Source: Hyphococcus lacteus
GTDB taxonomy: Bacteria > Pseudomonadota > Alphaproteobacteria > Caulobacterales > Parvularculaceae
DNA: 64,000 nucleotides
Direction of reading: 5' to 3'
Assembly: GCF_041058985.1 (NCBI RefSeq)
Contig: NZ_JBEHZE010000002.1
Coordinates: 62,001 to 126,000 of the forward strand
Shown here one piece after another: positions 26,912 to 36,513 of the stretch. The notes under the pieces were generated by a model. That model saw only the letters and a list, made by a program, of their open reading frames with translations, was not told the DNA's origin and did no database searches. The first letter of the stretch is position 1, and each line of letters opens with the position of its first letter. Both the position numbers and the translations under genes were made by a program.

Positions 26912-28837
26912 ATGCCCTCTGAAACGCCGCCCATAAACGATAGTGAAACAGCCGAAACGCCGCCACAGATCGGCGCAGCGTTGATTGCTGATTATGTCCG
27001 GAATTTACCGACAAAACCGGGTGTTTATCGAATGTTCGGTGAAACCGGCAATGTACTTTATGTGGGCAAGGCCAAGAACCTAAAAAACCGGGTAACGTCC
27101 TATTCCCGAGATTATGGTCACTCAAACCGCATTCAGCGGATGATTGCCGAAACCCGGTCGATGGAATTCATCATCACCGCAACCGAAACCGAAGCGCTTT
27201 TGCTTGAAGCCAATCTCATCAAGCAGTTAAAACCCCGTTACAACGTTATTCTGCGCGACGACAAATCCTTCCCGTATATTCTTTTGACTGATCATCCCGC
27301 ACCGCAGATCACTAAACATCGAGGGGCGCGCAAACGCGACGGCACTTATTATGGTCCGTTTGCATCGGCGACGGCGGTTAATCGCACACTTGATGTTTTA
27401 CAAAAGGCCTTTTTGCTAAGAACCTGTACCAACAGCGTATATGAAGCCCGCTCACGCCCATGCTTGCTTCACCAAATCAAACGATGCTCCGCCCCTTGCG
27501 TCGAATTGATCAGCGAGAATGACTACGGAAAACTCGTCGAAGAAGCCAATACATTTCTATCCGGCGAAAGTGCACAAATTCAACGCGAATTTTCAGAAAA
27601 AATGGAAGAGGCTGCCGCCGATCTCGATTTTGAGTTGGCCGCGAGTTATCGCGACCGTATTCGCGCGCTTTCCTATGTTCAAGGTACTCAGGCGGTAAAT
27701 CCTGGTGGGGTTTCCGAAGCTGATGTGTTTGCCATTCACTCAGAGGGCGGACAGTCATGTGTGCAAGTGTTTTTCTTTCGCGCTGGCCAAAACTGGGGCA
27801 ATCATGCATTCTTCCCAAAGCACGATAAAGAAGAAACACCGGATGTCATTCTCGATGCGTTCATTGCGCAATTCTATGACAAACGCGAACCGCCAAATTC
27901 AATTCTCGTCTCGCATATGCCGCCTCAGGCCGACCTTTTGTCTGATGCGCTGACCATGCGTGCCGATCGAAAGGTCTCAATTCACGCGCCACAACGCGGC
28001 GAGAAACATGACCTTGTGAAAGCCGCATTGATGAATGCGCGCGAAGCGTTATCGCGCCGTATGGCCGAAACGGCGAGCCAAGAAAAAAGCATGCAACAGC
28101 TCGCCAGCATTCTCGGTATGAAAGCACCGCCACAACGCATCGAAGTTTTCGACAATTCACATATTCAAGGCAGTAATGCCGTTGGTGCAATGATTGTTGC
28201 CGGACCCGAAGGTTTTATCAAAAATCAGTACCGTAAGTTTACTTTCAAGCCGGGCAGGTTACCGCCCGGTGACGACTATGCCATGATGCGCGATGTCCTG
28301 ACCCGGCGGTTTGAACGTCTAATCAAAGATAAAGATGCTGAGCGTCCGGATTTGATCATCATTGATGGCGGAAAAGGACAGTTGAGTGTGGTCCTTGATG
28401 CCCTGCGCGAAATTGGTTTTGACCATGAGGCCGAAAACATCACCATCATCGGCGTTGCAAAGGGACGCCGCGAAACCGACACCGGCCAGAAGCGTATTGA
28501 TCGCACCATGGGTGCTACCGGTGAGCAAATCGTCATGCCGGGGCGGTCGCCATTTATGTTGCCGCCGCGCGATCCCGGACTTTTCGTGTTGCAACGGCTT
28601 CGTGATGAATCCCACCGTTTTGCGATTGGTGCCCACCGCGCCGCTCGCAAAAAAGCATTCGGTGCAAATCCGCTTGATAGTATTCCGGGTATTGGTGCTA
28701 AGCGTAAACGGGCACTGCTAAATCATTTTGGTTCAGCAAAAGAAATTGCACGCGCAAAGCCCCATGACCTAGAAGCGGTTGACGGTGTTTCGGCATCCCT
28801 CGCCCAGCGCATTTATGATTACTTTCACGGTGAATAG
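26912..28837 (+). CDS. uvrC: Excinuclease ABC subunit C
   Basis: A 641-residue UvrC, the nuclease of nucleotide-excision repair that cuts on both sides of a UvrB-bound lesion. N-terminal GIY-YIG nuclease: GVYRMFGETGNVLYVGKAKN. A cysteine cluster (residues about 170-190, RTCTNSVYEARSRPCLLHQI with RCSAPC), the UVR UvrB-contact region near residue 230, the RNase H-like nuclease with EVFDNSHIQGSNAVGAM and LIIIDGGKGQL, and C-terminal helix-hairpin-helix repeats (SIPGIGAKRKRALLNHFG). Full length. Followed by the agmatinase-family gene after 37 bases. Confidence 0.95.
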   Translation: MPSETPPINDSETAETPPQIGAALIADYVRNLPTKPGVYRMFGETGNVLYVGKAKNLKNRVTSYSRDYGHSNRIQRMIAETRSMEFIITATETEALLLEANLIKQLKPRYNVILRDDKSFPYILLTDHPAPQITKHRGARKRDGTYYGPFASATAVNRTLDVLQKAFLLRTCTNSVYEARSRPCLLHQIKRCSAPCVELISENDYGKLVEEANTFLSGESAQIQREFSEKMEEAAADLDFELAASYRDRIRALSYVQGTQAVNPGGVSEADVFAIHSEGGQSCVQVFFFRAGQNWGNHAFFPKHDKEETPDVILDAFIAQFYDKREPPNSILVSHMPPQADLLSDALTMRADRKVSIHAPQRGEKHDLVKAALMNAREALSRRMAETASQEKSMQQLASILGMKAPPQRIEVFDNSHIQGSNAVGAMIVAGPEGFIKNQYRKFTFKPGRLPPGDDYAMMRDVLTRRFERLIKDKDAERPDLIIIDGGKGQLSVVLDALREIGFDHEAENITIIGVAKGRRETDTGQKRIDRTMGATGEQIVMPGRSPFMLPPRDPGLFVLQRLRDESHRFAIGAHRAARKKAFGANPLDSIPGIGAKRKRALLNHFGSAKEIARAKPHDLEAVDGVSASLAQRIYDYFHGE

Positions 28838-28874
28838 CGCCATGATAATATATGCAGAGCTTTGAGGAGTACCT

Positions 28875-29660
28875 ATGAGCGTTCAACTAATCGGACTTCC
28901 GTGGGATTCAAGTTCGTCATATGCGCGCGGACCTTCACATGGACCAGCGATCATTCGTACACTCCTTTTCAGTGATGCTTCGAGCCCCTATTCGCTTTCC
29001 GGTATCAATGCCAATGATGCAATCACCGGATTCGATTTTGCTGACTTGCCCAAAAGCGGCGCTGAAGCCAGAGCAGCGATAAGCGACCGTATTCGCGCGG
29101 TAACAACCGCCGGCAAAAAGCCACTTAGCCTGGGCGGTGATCATTCGGTTACATTTCCAATTTTAAAAACACTTAGCGAAACCCATGGTCCGTTGAACAT
29201 TCTTCATATTGACGCCCATACGGACCTTTATGACACGTTTGAGGGTGACCCATACTCTCATGCTTGTCCGTTTGCGCGGGCTATTGAACATAATTGTATC
29301 GACACGCTCGTTCAGGTCGGTTTGCGCAGCATCTCACCCGATGCAAAAGCATTCGGTGAAGATCATGGTGTCGTCATGCTAGAATCTGATGCGATTGACG
29401 AAATCCCATATCACCGCTTAACCGGTCCACTCTATGTGAGTATTGATCTAGACGGGATCGACCCTGCCTTTGCCCCCGGCGTATCCCATCCGGAACCCGG
29501 CGGACTGTCGAGCCGCGAAGTCATAGGGATTTTGAAAAAACTGCCTACGGCCCCCATTGGCGCGGACGTGGTCGAGCTAAACCCAGAGCGGGACCAAGGC
29601 ATGATCACGGCCCATTTGGCGGCACGCTTAGTCAAGGAACTCGCTGGATATATGGCATAG
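28875..29660 (+). CDS. Agmatinase/arginase-family ureohydrolase
   Basis: A 261-residue manganese-dependent ureohydrolase. The metal-binding motifs are GGDHSVTFP, DAHTDLYD and SIDLDGIDPAFAPGVSHPEPGG, all intact. The start has GAGGAG 6 bases upstream. Family members hydrolyse agmatine, arginine, guanidinobutyrate or other guanidino compounds in the cytoplasm; the length (261) is shorter than typical agmatinases (300 or more), and no arginine-decarboxylase gene lies nearby, so the exact substrate is open. It begins an uninterrupted same-strand run toward pgsA. Confidence 0.85.
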   Translation: MSVQLIGLPWDSSSSYARGPSHGPAIIRTLLFSDASSPYSLSGINANDAITGFDFADLPKSGAEARAAISDRIRAVTTAGKKPLSLGGDHSVTFPILKTLSETHGPLNILHIDAHTDLYDTFEGDPYSHACPFARAIEHNCIDTLVQVGLRSISPDAKAFGEDHGVVMLESDAIDEIPYHRLTGPLYVSIDLDGIDPAFAPGVSHPEPGGLSSREVIGILKKLPTAPIGADVVELNPERDQGMITAHLAARLVKELAGYMA

Positions 29661-29721
29661 CGCCGCGAAACCATCCTGCCCCTGCCGCATATTTGCCTTA
29701 GTCCTAAGCTTTAAAGGTTGT

Positions 29722-30633
29722 GTGGCAAAGCGCTCGGGGCCGGACCGCATTATGTTAGATGTCTCATTTAAAGACAAAATTGCAAAAGACCCACGTCATT
29801 ATCAATTACTGACGTTATCGACATTGTTGGCCTACGGTATAGCATCGGGTATTTTTGAAATTAGCGCCGCTCAGATCGTTGGGATTTTTGCGGCTGCGCT
29901 TAGCGCACAATATCTTGGTTGTTTGATGAACGCTGTTCGCTTTGAACCGCGCAGTGCATTAATCACCGCGCTCTCGCTTTCGCTTTTGCTGCGCGGTGAC
30001 GGTGTCGCCCCCTTGATGATGGCAGCAGCAATTGGCGTTGGGTCCAAATTCATGTTGCGTTTATACGGCAAGCATATTTTTAATCCCGCCAATATCGGCA
30101 TTGTTTCTATGCTTCTTATCTCACAAACAATCATGCCGGGCGCAGCATGGACAACGCCGGGTCAATGGGGAACCGCATTCTGGTTTGCGGCACTCCTTGC
30201 GGGGGTTGGTCTTTTCGTGACCTATCGCGCCGCGCGATTTGACGTACCACTGATTTTTCTAGGCACATTTGCAGTGTTGATTGTTGCCCGCGCCTTCTGG
30301 CTCGGCGATCCATTGGCTATTCCATTCTTGCGGCTTCAAAACGGAGCACTCATTCTTTTTGCTTTCTTCATGATCTCTGATCCCAAAACCACACCTGATG
30401 GAACACTTGCCCGCGCGGCATTCGCGGGTACCGCCGCCCTACTCACATATATCCTGTCATTCCATTTCTTTATTTCTGACGGACTATTCTATGCGCTCGC
30501 ATTTGTGTGCATCGTGCGTCCTATCTTTGAAGCCCTTGACCCTGCACCCCATTACCATTGGGGCGATAGTATCAAACCAATTCGTCTACCGCGTATTTCC
30601 CCACGCCACCGCAAACATATTCCTGCTGAATAA
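29722..30633 (+). CDS. RnfD/NqrB-like membrane protein
   Basis: A 303-residue polytopic protein (about nine helices) related to RnfD/NqrB, the flavin- and quinone-binding membrane subunits of Na+/H+-pumping electron-transport complexes. Recognisable parts: KDPRHYQLLTLSTLL near residue 20, RFEPRSALITALSLSLLLRG, and HIFNPANIGIVSML. There is no threonine FMN-attachment motif that I can point to, and no other rnf genes are near. GTG at 29722 is used; ATG at 29752 (MLDVSFKDK) is a plausible alternative start. It is followed 13 bases later by a DUF2330 protein gene, and together they look like a two-gene unit. Confidence 0.78.
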   Translation: MAKRSGPDRIMLDVSFKDKIAKDPRHYQLLTLSTLLAYGIASGIFEISAAQIVGIFAAALSAQYLGCLMNAVRFEPRSALITALSLSLLLRGDGVAPLMMAAAIGVGSKFMLRLYGKHIFNPANIGIVSMLLISQTIMPGAAWTTPGQWGTAFWFAALLAGVGLFVTYRAARFDVPLIFLGTFAVLIVARAFWLGDPLAIPFLRLQNGALILFAFFMISDPKTTPDGTLARAAFAGTAALLTYILSFHFFISDGLFYALAFVCIVRPIFEALDPAPHYHWGDSIKPIRLPRISPRHRKHIPAE

Positions 30634-30646
30634 GATGGAGAGACTT

Positions 30647-32026
30647 ATGCGCCGCAACTTTAAACGCACATTATTCGCCGCCGTATCTGCGACCGCCGCA
30701 CTGGCCCTGACCACAGGTGCCGTTGCTTTTTGCGGATTCTACGTGGCGAAAGCCGACACGAAGCTCTTCAACAAAGCATCAAAAGTCGCATTGATGCGCG
30801 ATGGCGACCGCACGGTCATGACCATGGCCAATGACTTTCAGGGGGATTTGAAAGAATTCGCGGTTGTCATTCCGGTGCCCGTTGTTCTCGAAGAGGGGCA
30901 AATCCACGTCACTGAAAATGCGATCATTGACCACCTCGACGCATATACGTCACCGCGCCTTGTTGAATATTTTGATGATGACCCTTGCGCTGTTTATTTG
31001 CGCCGCGAACTCCAATCAGTGACAGCGGCCCCGATGATGGAAGCAGAAGACGAAACCCGCATCGCAGATAGTTTAGGCGTCACAATAGAGGCCGAATACA
31101 CAGTCGGCGAGTATGACATTCAAATTCTTTCTGCCGAACAATCCGACGGGCTGGCCGCATGGTTAAAACAGAATGGCTATAAATTACCCGATGGCGCAGA
31201 AGAAATCCTCGGAAGTTACATCAAGCAGAATACCAAGTTCTTTGTTGCAAAAGTAAACCTAGAGGAACAAGAACAAACTGGCCTTAAATACCTGCGCCCA
31301 CTACAGATCGCATTTGAATCGCCTAGATTCAGTCTTCCAATTCGTCTCGGTACGGTCAATGCCAATGGGAAACAAGAACTTTTTGTTTTAGCACTGACAC
31401 GCACTGGCCGCATTGAGACCACGAATTATCGCACCGTAAAATTGCCAACTGACAAAGAAGTACCACTTTATGTAAAGGGCGAGTTTGGTGAGTTCTATAA
31501 GTCAATGTTCCACGAGCAGGTAGAACAAGAAAATGGTCGAGCAGTCTTTCTCGAATATGCGTGGGATATGGGATGGTGTGATCCATGCGCCGCTGACCCA
31601 CTATCCGCGAAGGAACTACGAGAGCTGGGCGTTTATTGGCTCAATGACGGCGCAAACAATATTATGCCCCGCCGCCCTGCCCCCCAGGCCCAAAATGTTT
31701 TCGTGACGCGCCTGCATGTTTCTTATGACGCCGAACATTTCCCCGAAGATTTAATGTTTAAAGAAACCGGTGACCGTTCAAATTTTCAGGGCCGCTATGT
31801 TCTGCGCCACCCCTATAAGGGCGACGCCAAATGCGACGCGGCAGAGCAATATCGCGCTGAGCTTCCCAAACGCTTTGAAAAGGAAGCCCAGACGCTTGCC
31901 AATCTGACCGGCTGGGATATCGACGATATTCGCGAAAAAATGAATGAAGGCGATCAACCATTTTCGGAACCCGCCAAAGAGAGCTGGTGGGAACGACTTT
32001 GGGGGAATGATAAAAAAGATGGATAA
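30647..32026 (+). CDS. DUF2330 exported protein
   Basis: A 459-residue protein with a signal peptide (MRRNFKRTLFAAVSATAALA, cleavage near VAFC at about residue 27). The mature start CGFYVAKADTKLFNKAS and the segment FAVVIPVPVVLEEGQIHVTE are typical of DUF2330, a family of periplasmic or surface proteins. Four cysteine-containing spots are visible (CGFY, DDPCAVY, WCDPCAADP and DAKCDAAEQ), likely forming disulfides. Start chosen at 30647 behind GGAGAG; longer frames run antisense to the preceding gene. The RnfD-like gene directly upstream suggests these work together, perhaps in an electron-transfer or redox function that is not defined. Confidence 0.82.
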   Translation: MRRNFKRTLFAAVSATAALALTTGAVAFCGFYVAKADTKLFNKASKVALMRDGDRTVMTMANDFQGDLKEFAVVIPVPVVLEEGQIHVTENAIIDHLDAYTSPRLVEYFDDDPCAVYLRRELQSVTAAPMMEAEDETRIADSLGVTIEAEYTVGEYDIQILSAEQSDGLAAWLKQNGYKLPDGAEEILGSYIKQNTKFFVAKVNLEEQEQTGLKYLRPLQIAFESPRFSLPIRLGTVNANGKQELFVLALTRTGRIETTNYRTVKLPTDKEVPLYVKGEFGEFYKSMFHEQVEQENGRAVFLEYAWDMGWCDPCAADPLSAKELRELGVYWLNDGANNIMPRRPAPQAQNVFVTRLHVSYDAEHFPEDLMFKETGDRSNFQGRYVLRHPYKGDAKCDAAEQYRAELPKRFEKEAQTLANLTGWDIDDIREKMNEGDQPFSEPAKESWWERLWGNDKKDG

Positions 32027-32090
32027 ATCCGCCATTTAAGACCCCTATGTAACATTGGATTTGAGATGCGGCGCAGTTTACAATCGCCAA

Positions 32091-32645
32091 ATGGCAAATC
32101 TCATTACAATGGCGCGTATGGCGCTGATCATTCCGTTCATCTTCGCATTTCTTGCAAATGCACCGTGGAACATGACGGTGGCGCTCGGCATTTTTGTTGT
32201 CGCCTCCCTCACCGATTTTCTCGATGGTTATGTGGCGAGGGCCAGAGGTGAAACCTCTGCATTAGGGGCCGCACTAGACCCACTTGCCGATAAATTATTG
32301 ATCGCCGCTGCATTCATCCTTTTAGTCCGCAATGGCGTCATTATGGGTTTCGGCGTCGTGGCAGTCATCATCATTATTCTGCGAGAGCTATTCGTTAGCG
32401 GTATGCGCGAGGCGTTAGGCGCGGCCAATCAAACCTTGCCCGTGACCATGATCGCCAAATGGAAAACCACCGCGCAACTGGTTGCGGCAGGTTTACTCAT
32501 TGCTGCGGCCCCCACAGGCATCATGGGCGAAAGCTTGCGGCCTGCTGCAAGCGCAGCACTTTGGATCGCGGCAATGCTGACCCTATGGACTGGAACAGAA
32601 TACGGAATTCGCGCGTTTAAAATGTTGGGGGCTCGCCCCTCGTGA
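32091..32645 (+). CDS. pgsA: CDP-diacylglycerol--glycerol-3-phosphate 3-phosphatidyltransferase
   Basis: A 184-residue membrane enzyme of phosphatidylglycerol synthesis. The CDP-alcohol phosphotransferase signature D-x2-DG-x2-AR-x8-G-x3-D-x3-D is complete in LTDFLDGYVARARGET followed by GAALDPLADK. The start is ATG at 32091 (MANLITMARMALI), as in other PgsA proteins; 12 extra residues are possible upstream. It overlaps the response-regulator start by 4 bases. Confidence 0.9.
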   Translation: MANLITMARMALIIPFIFAFLANAPWNMTVALGIFVVASLTDFLDGYVARARGETSALGAALDPLADKLLIAAAFILLVRNGVIMGFGVVAVIIIILRELFVSGMREALGAANQTLPVTMIAKWKTTAQLVAAGLLIAAAPTGIMGESLRPAASAALWIAAMLTLWTGTEYGIRAFKMLGARPS

Positions 32646-33340
32646 CCCAGGCACCGCTCATTCTCGAAGGCGCGGCGCATCTTTTGATCGTTGATGATGA
32701 TGACCGCATCCGCAGTCTTTTAAAGCGATATCTTAGTGAGAATGGGTTCAGAACATCGACCGCATGTAACGCGGGCGAGGCACGCACCCTTATGGCCTCT
32801 GTCACTTTCGATCTGCTTATATTTGATGTGATGATGCCCGGTGAGAACGGTTTTGATCTGACCAAATCAGTGCGCGCAATTTCAAACATACCGGTTTTGC
32901 TGCTTACCGCTCGTGGGCTACCCGAAGACCGGATCAAAGGTCTTGAATTGGGGGCCGATGACTATCTTTCAAAACCATTTGAACCGCGCGAATTATTGCT
33001 GCGCGTAAACGCCTTGTTACGACGAACACAATCGGCCGCGCTCGAGCGGCGTGAATTAAAATTCGGCGATTGTGTTTTTTCCATAGGGCGTGCCGAGTTG
33101 CGCAAAAACGGCGAACTGGTTCGCCTGACCGCTGCGGAAGCCTCACTCCTAAAGGCACTTGCGCAAAAACCACGCGAGCCCATGAGCCGGGAATCTCTAG
33201 CAGAGCAAACAGCATCCGCCATGGAACGGTCTATCGACGTTCAAGTTACGCGATTGCGTAAAAAAATTGAAGAAGACCCCCGTGCGCCAATCTATCTGCA
33301 AACAGTACGGGGCATCGGTTACGCCTTAATGGCGGATTAG
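32642..33340 (+). CDS. OmpR-family response regulator
   Basis: A 232-residue transcription regulator: receiver domain (LLIVDDDDRIRSLLKRYLSE, phospho-acceptor Asp in LLIFDVMMPGENG, Lys in DYLSKPFEPREL) and a winged-helix DNA-binding domain (RLTAAEASLLKALAQKPREP and DVQVTRLRKKIEEDPRAP with the terminal QTVRGIGYALM). GTG start overlapping the pgsA stop. It is coupled with the histidine kinase gene 4 bases downstream. Similar pairs beside pgsA-like genes are known in this class (PetR/PetP type), but the regulon cannot be read here. Confidence 0.92.
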   Translation: MTQAPLILEGAAHLLIVDDDDRIRSLLKRYLSENGFRTSTACNAGEARTLMASVTFDLLIFDVMMPGENGFDLTKSVRAISNIPVLLLTARGLPEDRIKGLELGADDYLSKPFEPRELLLRVNALLRRTQSAALERRELKFGDCVFSIGRAELRKNGELVRLTAAEASLLKALAQKPREPMSRESLAEQTASAMERSIDVQVTRLRKKIEEDPRAPIYLQTVRGIGYALMAD

Positions 33341-33344
33341 TCCG

Positions 33345-34655
33345 ATGATCTTGCGGTACTTACCTAAAAGCTTATATGCCCGCATCACGCTGATCGTCAT
33401 ATTGCCGATCTTCATTACCCAATCCGTCGTGACCTATATTTTCTTTGCACGCCATTGGGATTTAGTCACCGCAAACCTTTCGGAAAATGTCGCGGGCCAA
33501 ATCGCCTTAGTTACAACAATGTTTGAGGCGGCAGAAACTGATGCTGAAAAAGAAATCATCAGCGAATTGGCGCTCAATGATTTGCACATGCGTGTCCGAT
33601 ACGCCCCCGACACCACATTACCGACCACCAATCAATTGGCACCGTTCAATGTCTACAACAACACGCTCAATAAACGACTAAATAATGCGTTGGGCCGACC
33701 TTTTTGGCTGAACACACAGACATGGCCGAACGATGTCGAAATCCGCGTGGCTTATAAAGATGGTGCACTGATCTATCTAGCGCGGCGCGACCGTGTATTC
33801 GCCACAACCGGACGCATTTTTCTGTTCTGGCTGATCGCGACTTCCGTACTCATCGGAACGATCGGCATCATCTTTATGCGGAATCAGGTTCGATCAATTT
33901 TGCGCCTTGCCACCGCCGCCGAAGCGTTTGGTCGTGGGCGAGATGCGCCTAGCTATCGCCCATCTGGCGCAACAGAAGTCCGCAAGGCTGGCTATGCATT
34001 TATCGCCATGCGCGAACGGATCAAGCGCCACCTGGAGCAACGCACAACCATGCTCGCAGGGATCAGCCATGATTTAAAAACCCCGTTAACCCGCATTAAA
34101 CTTGCGCTCGCAATGCAAGCCGAAAGCGAGGATATTGCGGATATTCAAAAAGATGTCGAAGAGATGGAGCGCATGATTGCAGCCTATCTCGACTTCGCCA
34201 GTAACGAAGCTGCCGATGAAGATCCCGCACCTTTCCGGCTTGATGAACTAGCGCTTGAAATTGCTGAAAATGCGCGACGCACCGGACGTCACATCGAAAC
34301 CAGTATTCCGCGACCGGTGACGCTTGCTGCAAGGCGCAGCGCGCTCAAGCGCGCCATATCTAATCTTGTGAATAATGGCCTTCGTTACGCGACAAATGTT
34401 TGGGTGAGCGTATCCGTGTTAAATCGCTATGTTGAAATTATCGTCGATGATGACGGCCCCGGCATCCCCGTTGAACAGTATGAGTATGTTTTTAAACCCT
34501 TCACACGACTTGATGAGGCGAGAAACCTGAATGAAAGTGGTGTGGGTATGGGATTGATCATCGTACGCGATGTTGCCCGTGCCCATGGTGGCGATGTTAC
34601 GCTCGACCAATCCCCGAAAGGCGGATTAAGAGCAACCATCCGCTTGCCCGTTTAA
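33345..34655 (+). CDS. Membrane sensor histidine kinase (EnvZ-like)
   Basis: A 436-residue kinase, partner of the preceding regulator. It has an N-terminal helix (residues 13-33, ITLIVILPIFITQSVVTYIF), a periplasmic domain of about 120 residues, a second helix near residue 165, a HAMP linker, HisKA with SHDLKTPLTRIKLAL, and an HATPase with NLVNNGLRYATN, DDDGPGIP and GVGMGLIIVRDVARAHGG. It has no receiver domain, so it signals directly to the response regulator. Its stop overlaps the convergent proC stop by 4 bases. Confidence 0.92.
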   Translation: MILRYLPKSLYARITLIVILPIFITQSVVTYIFFARHWDLVTANLSENVAGQIALVTTMFEAAETDAEKEIISELALNDLHMRVRYAPDTTLPTTNQLAPFNVYNNTLNKRLNNALGRPFWLNTQTWPNDVEIRVAYKDGALIYLARRDRVFATTGRIFLFWLIATSVLIGTIGIIFMRNQVRSILRLATAAEAFGRGRDAPSYRPSGATEVRKAGYAFIAMRERIKRHLEQRTTMLAGISHDLKTPLTRIKLALAMQAESEDIADIQKDVEEMERMIAAYLDFASNEAADEDPAPFRLDELALEIAENARRTGRHIETSIPRPVTLAARRSALKRAISNLVNNGLRYATNVWVSVSVLNRYVEIIVDDDGPGIPVEQYEYVFKPFTRLDEARNLNESGVGMGLIIVRDVARAHGGDVTLDQSPKGGLRATIRLPV

Positions 34656-35464
34656 TCGGTCAATTCACCCGCACGTTTAGCCGCCGCAAGTGTCGCGGCC
34701 TTCATCAGTTTACGAATCTCTTTGTCGTCACCATCAAGAACATTAAGGGCGGCCTCAGTTGTACCGCCAGGCGATGTCACAGCACGTCGCATTTCTGCTG
34801 GACTGCGGGTTTCAGTACCCATCAGGCGACCGGCACCAACAAACGTCGCCGTGGCCAAGGCGCTCGCTTGTTCAGGCGAGATACCAAGTGCCTCACCTGC
34901 TTCGGCCAGTGCTTCAGCCAGTAAAAAGAAATAGGCAGGACCAGAACCCGAAATCGCTGTTACAAAATCGATCTCTTTTTCATTCTCAACCCAGACCACA
35001 TCACCAGACGCCTCCATCAAGCTGCCGATCATCAACCGCTCTTGCGCGCTAACTGTGTCAGACGCAAAAACGCCCGAAACCCCCTCGCCGATGGCCGCCG
35101 GCAAATTGGGCATCGTACGCGCAATTTTTTCAGCGCCCCCAAGGAATTCTGAAATTCTTGCAACGGATTTTCCAGCCATGACCGAAACCACGACCGCGTC
35201 GCGGGCAATCACCGAGTAATCAGGCAAAACTTTTTCCGCCATTTGCGGCTTAATCGCGACAACGACCGCATCAAAGCGTCCGTCAATTTCCGGATTAAGC
35301 GAAAGGCCATGATCCGCGCACAGCGACTTCATTGCGTCATTCGCTGTGGGATCAAAAACTGCCGAGGACGACGGCTCGATCGCTTTGTTTTTCAGCCAAC
35401 CACGGAGCATAGCGCCACCCATGGCACCAGCCCCGATTAATGCTACAGCAGGTAAATTTTTCAT
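34652..35464 (-). CDS. proC: Pyrroline-5-carboxylate reductase
   Basis: A 270-residue NAD(P)H enzyme that makes proline from pyrroline-5-carboxylate. The N-terminal nucleotide motif is VALIGAGAMGGAMLRGWL and the C-terminal signature is TEALNVLDGDD, preceded by RRAVTSPGGTT. The middle ISGSGPAYFFLLAEALAEAG is the conserved core. Length and pattern are normal. The YbjN-domain gene lies just upstream on the same strand, an arrangement often seen in this class. Confidence 0.94.
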   Translation of the reverse strand: MKNLPAVALIGAGAMGGAMLRGWLKNKAIEPSSSAVFDPTANDAMKSLCADHGLSLNPEIDGRFDAVVVAIKPQMAEKVLPDYSVIARDAVVVSVMAGKSVARISEFLGGAEKIARTMPNLPAAIGEGVSGVFASDTVSAQERLMIGSLMEASGDVVWVENEKEIDFVTAISGSGPAYFFLLAEALAEAGEALGISPEQASALATATFVGAGRLMGTETRSPAEMRRAVTSPGGTTEAALNVLDGDDKEIRKLMKAATLAAAKRAGELTD

Positions 35465-35517
35465 GGGCCCAACCTACCGTGGACGGTCACACAAGCAAAT
35501 GCTCATCCGGGTAATAT

Positions 35518-36021
35518 TTAAGCGTTTCCGGCCGTTTCGAACAATGACGCTTGTAAAGCATCATCTGGGTTCTTGCCGCCCCAGATCAAAAAGTTGAATG
35601 CAGGATAAAACCGATCAACCGCTTCACTCGCCCCTTTGATCAACGCCTCGCCCTGCATACTGTCGAGGTTTCCTTCGGGGGTCAGCAACGCTGAATTGCG
35701 ATAGACGATAGATTTGTCATCCGCCCACAAATCGAAATGCCCGAGCCAAAGCCGCTCATTAACCATCGTGACTAACCGCGCAGCTTCATCGACCCGGCCG
35801 ACCGGTGCTTTTAATTCGAGCGGCGCACCCATTTGAAGTGTCGCGAGTTCGGGACGCCACGTGAACCAAAGGCCGATATCGCGCCAAACACCGGGCATCA
35901 GCACATGAAGCTCATGTGTGCCCGCGCGTTCAATTTCAAATTCGAGACCACTCGCAGCAGTCTCGAGCACTTTCAGCGGGTCAACGCTTTGTTTCGGCTT
36001 GCGGATCAGCTCAATGGACAT
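35518..36021 (-). CDS. YbjN-domain protein
   Basis: A 167-residue protein of the YbjN family. The pattern is DIGLWFTWRPELATLQMGAP, GRVDEAARLVTMVNERLWLG and SIVYRNSALLTPEGNLD near the C-terminal half. YbjN proteins are cytoplasmic, of the type III secretion chaperone-like fold, and implicated in stress response. It precedes proC by 53 bases on the same strand. Function is not known here. Confidence 0.85.
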   Translation of the reverse strand: MSIELIRKPKQSVDPLKVLETAASGLEFEIERAGTHELHVLMPGVWRDIGLWFTWRPELATLQMGAPLELKAPVGRVDEAARLVTMVNERLWLGHFDLWADDKSIVYRNSALLTPEGNLDSMQGEALIKGASEAVDRFYPAFNFLIWGGKNPDDALQASLFETAGNA

Positions 36022-36157
36022 ATTTGCCCCTTTTCCCGGTTCGCGCGACTTTTTGCAGCCGCTTGCAACTACATGTCGCGGCGATTCGGGGTGCTGACAA
36101 ATGATTCGATTACTCTGTTTTTCCTCAACGGCCAGAATAACTTACCACAGGAGGGTG

Positions 36158-36397
36158 TTAAGAATTCTCGAGCGCATCAAGCCGCGCCTTTAACTGTTCG
36201 TTTTCATCGCGGGCGATTCGCGCCATATCACGGACGGCTTCGAACTCTTCACGTGTCACAAGGTCCATATCCGCCAACAAATTTTGTAACCGGCTACGAA
36301 ACACAGTCTCTGCCTCCCGCCGCACACCGTCCGCTGCCCCAGCGGCTTCGGTCATCATTTTTGCGATTTCGTCGAACAGGGCGTTTTGGGTTTGCAT
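36158..36397 (-). CDS. UbiK/BMFP-family accessory factor
   Basis: A 79-residue small protein: residues 5-40 form an amphipathic helix (NALFDEIAKMMTEAAGAADG) and residues 50-79 a coiled coil rich in Glu/Arg (TREEFEAVRDMARIARDENE). This is the BMFP family (UbiK), small trimeric proteins linked to ubiquinone biosynthesis and membrane association. It is divergent from lgt with 116 bases between. Family assignment is strong by length and pattern; the ubiquinone role is taken from family knowledge. Confidence 0.85.
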   Translation of the reverse strand: MQTQNALFDEIAKMMTEAAGAADGVRREAETVFRSRLQNLLADMDLVTREEFEAVRDMARIARDENEQLKARLDALENS

Positions 36398-36513
36398 GAT
36401 CGGCTCCTTATTGCGACCTATATAAGCATAGAGTACGCGGGGCGACAGGGGCCAAAAACCGCGCTATTGAGACGCAGCGCCCCATCCCATTTGCATCAAG
36501 GCTGCCGAATAAC

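Noticed and set aside
30398..30646. Long N-terminal extension of the DUF2330 protein
   Set aside because: These bases lie inside the RnfD-like gene in another frame. The signal peptide and ribosome site support the start at 30647.
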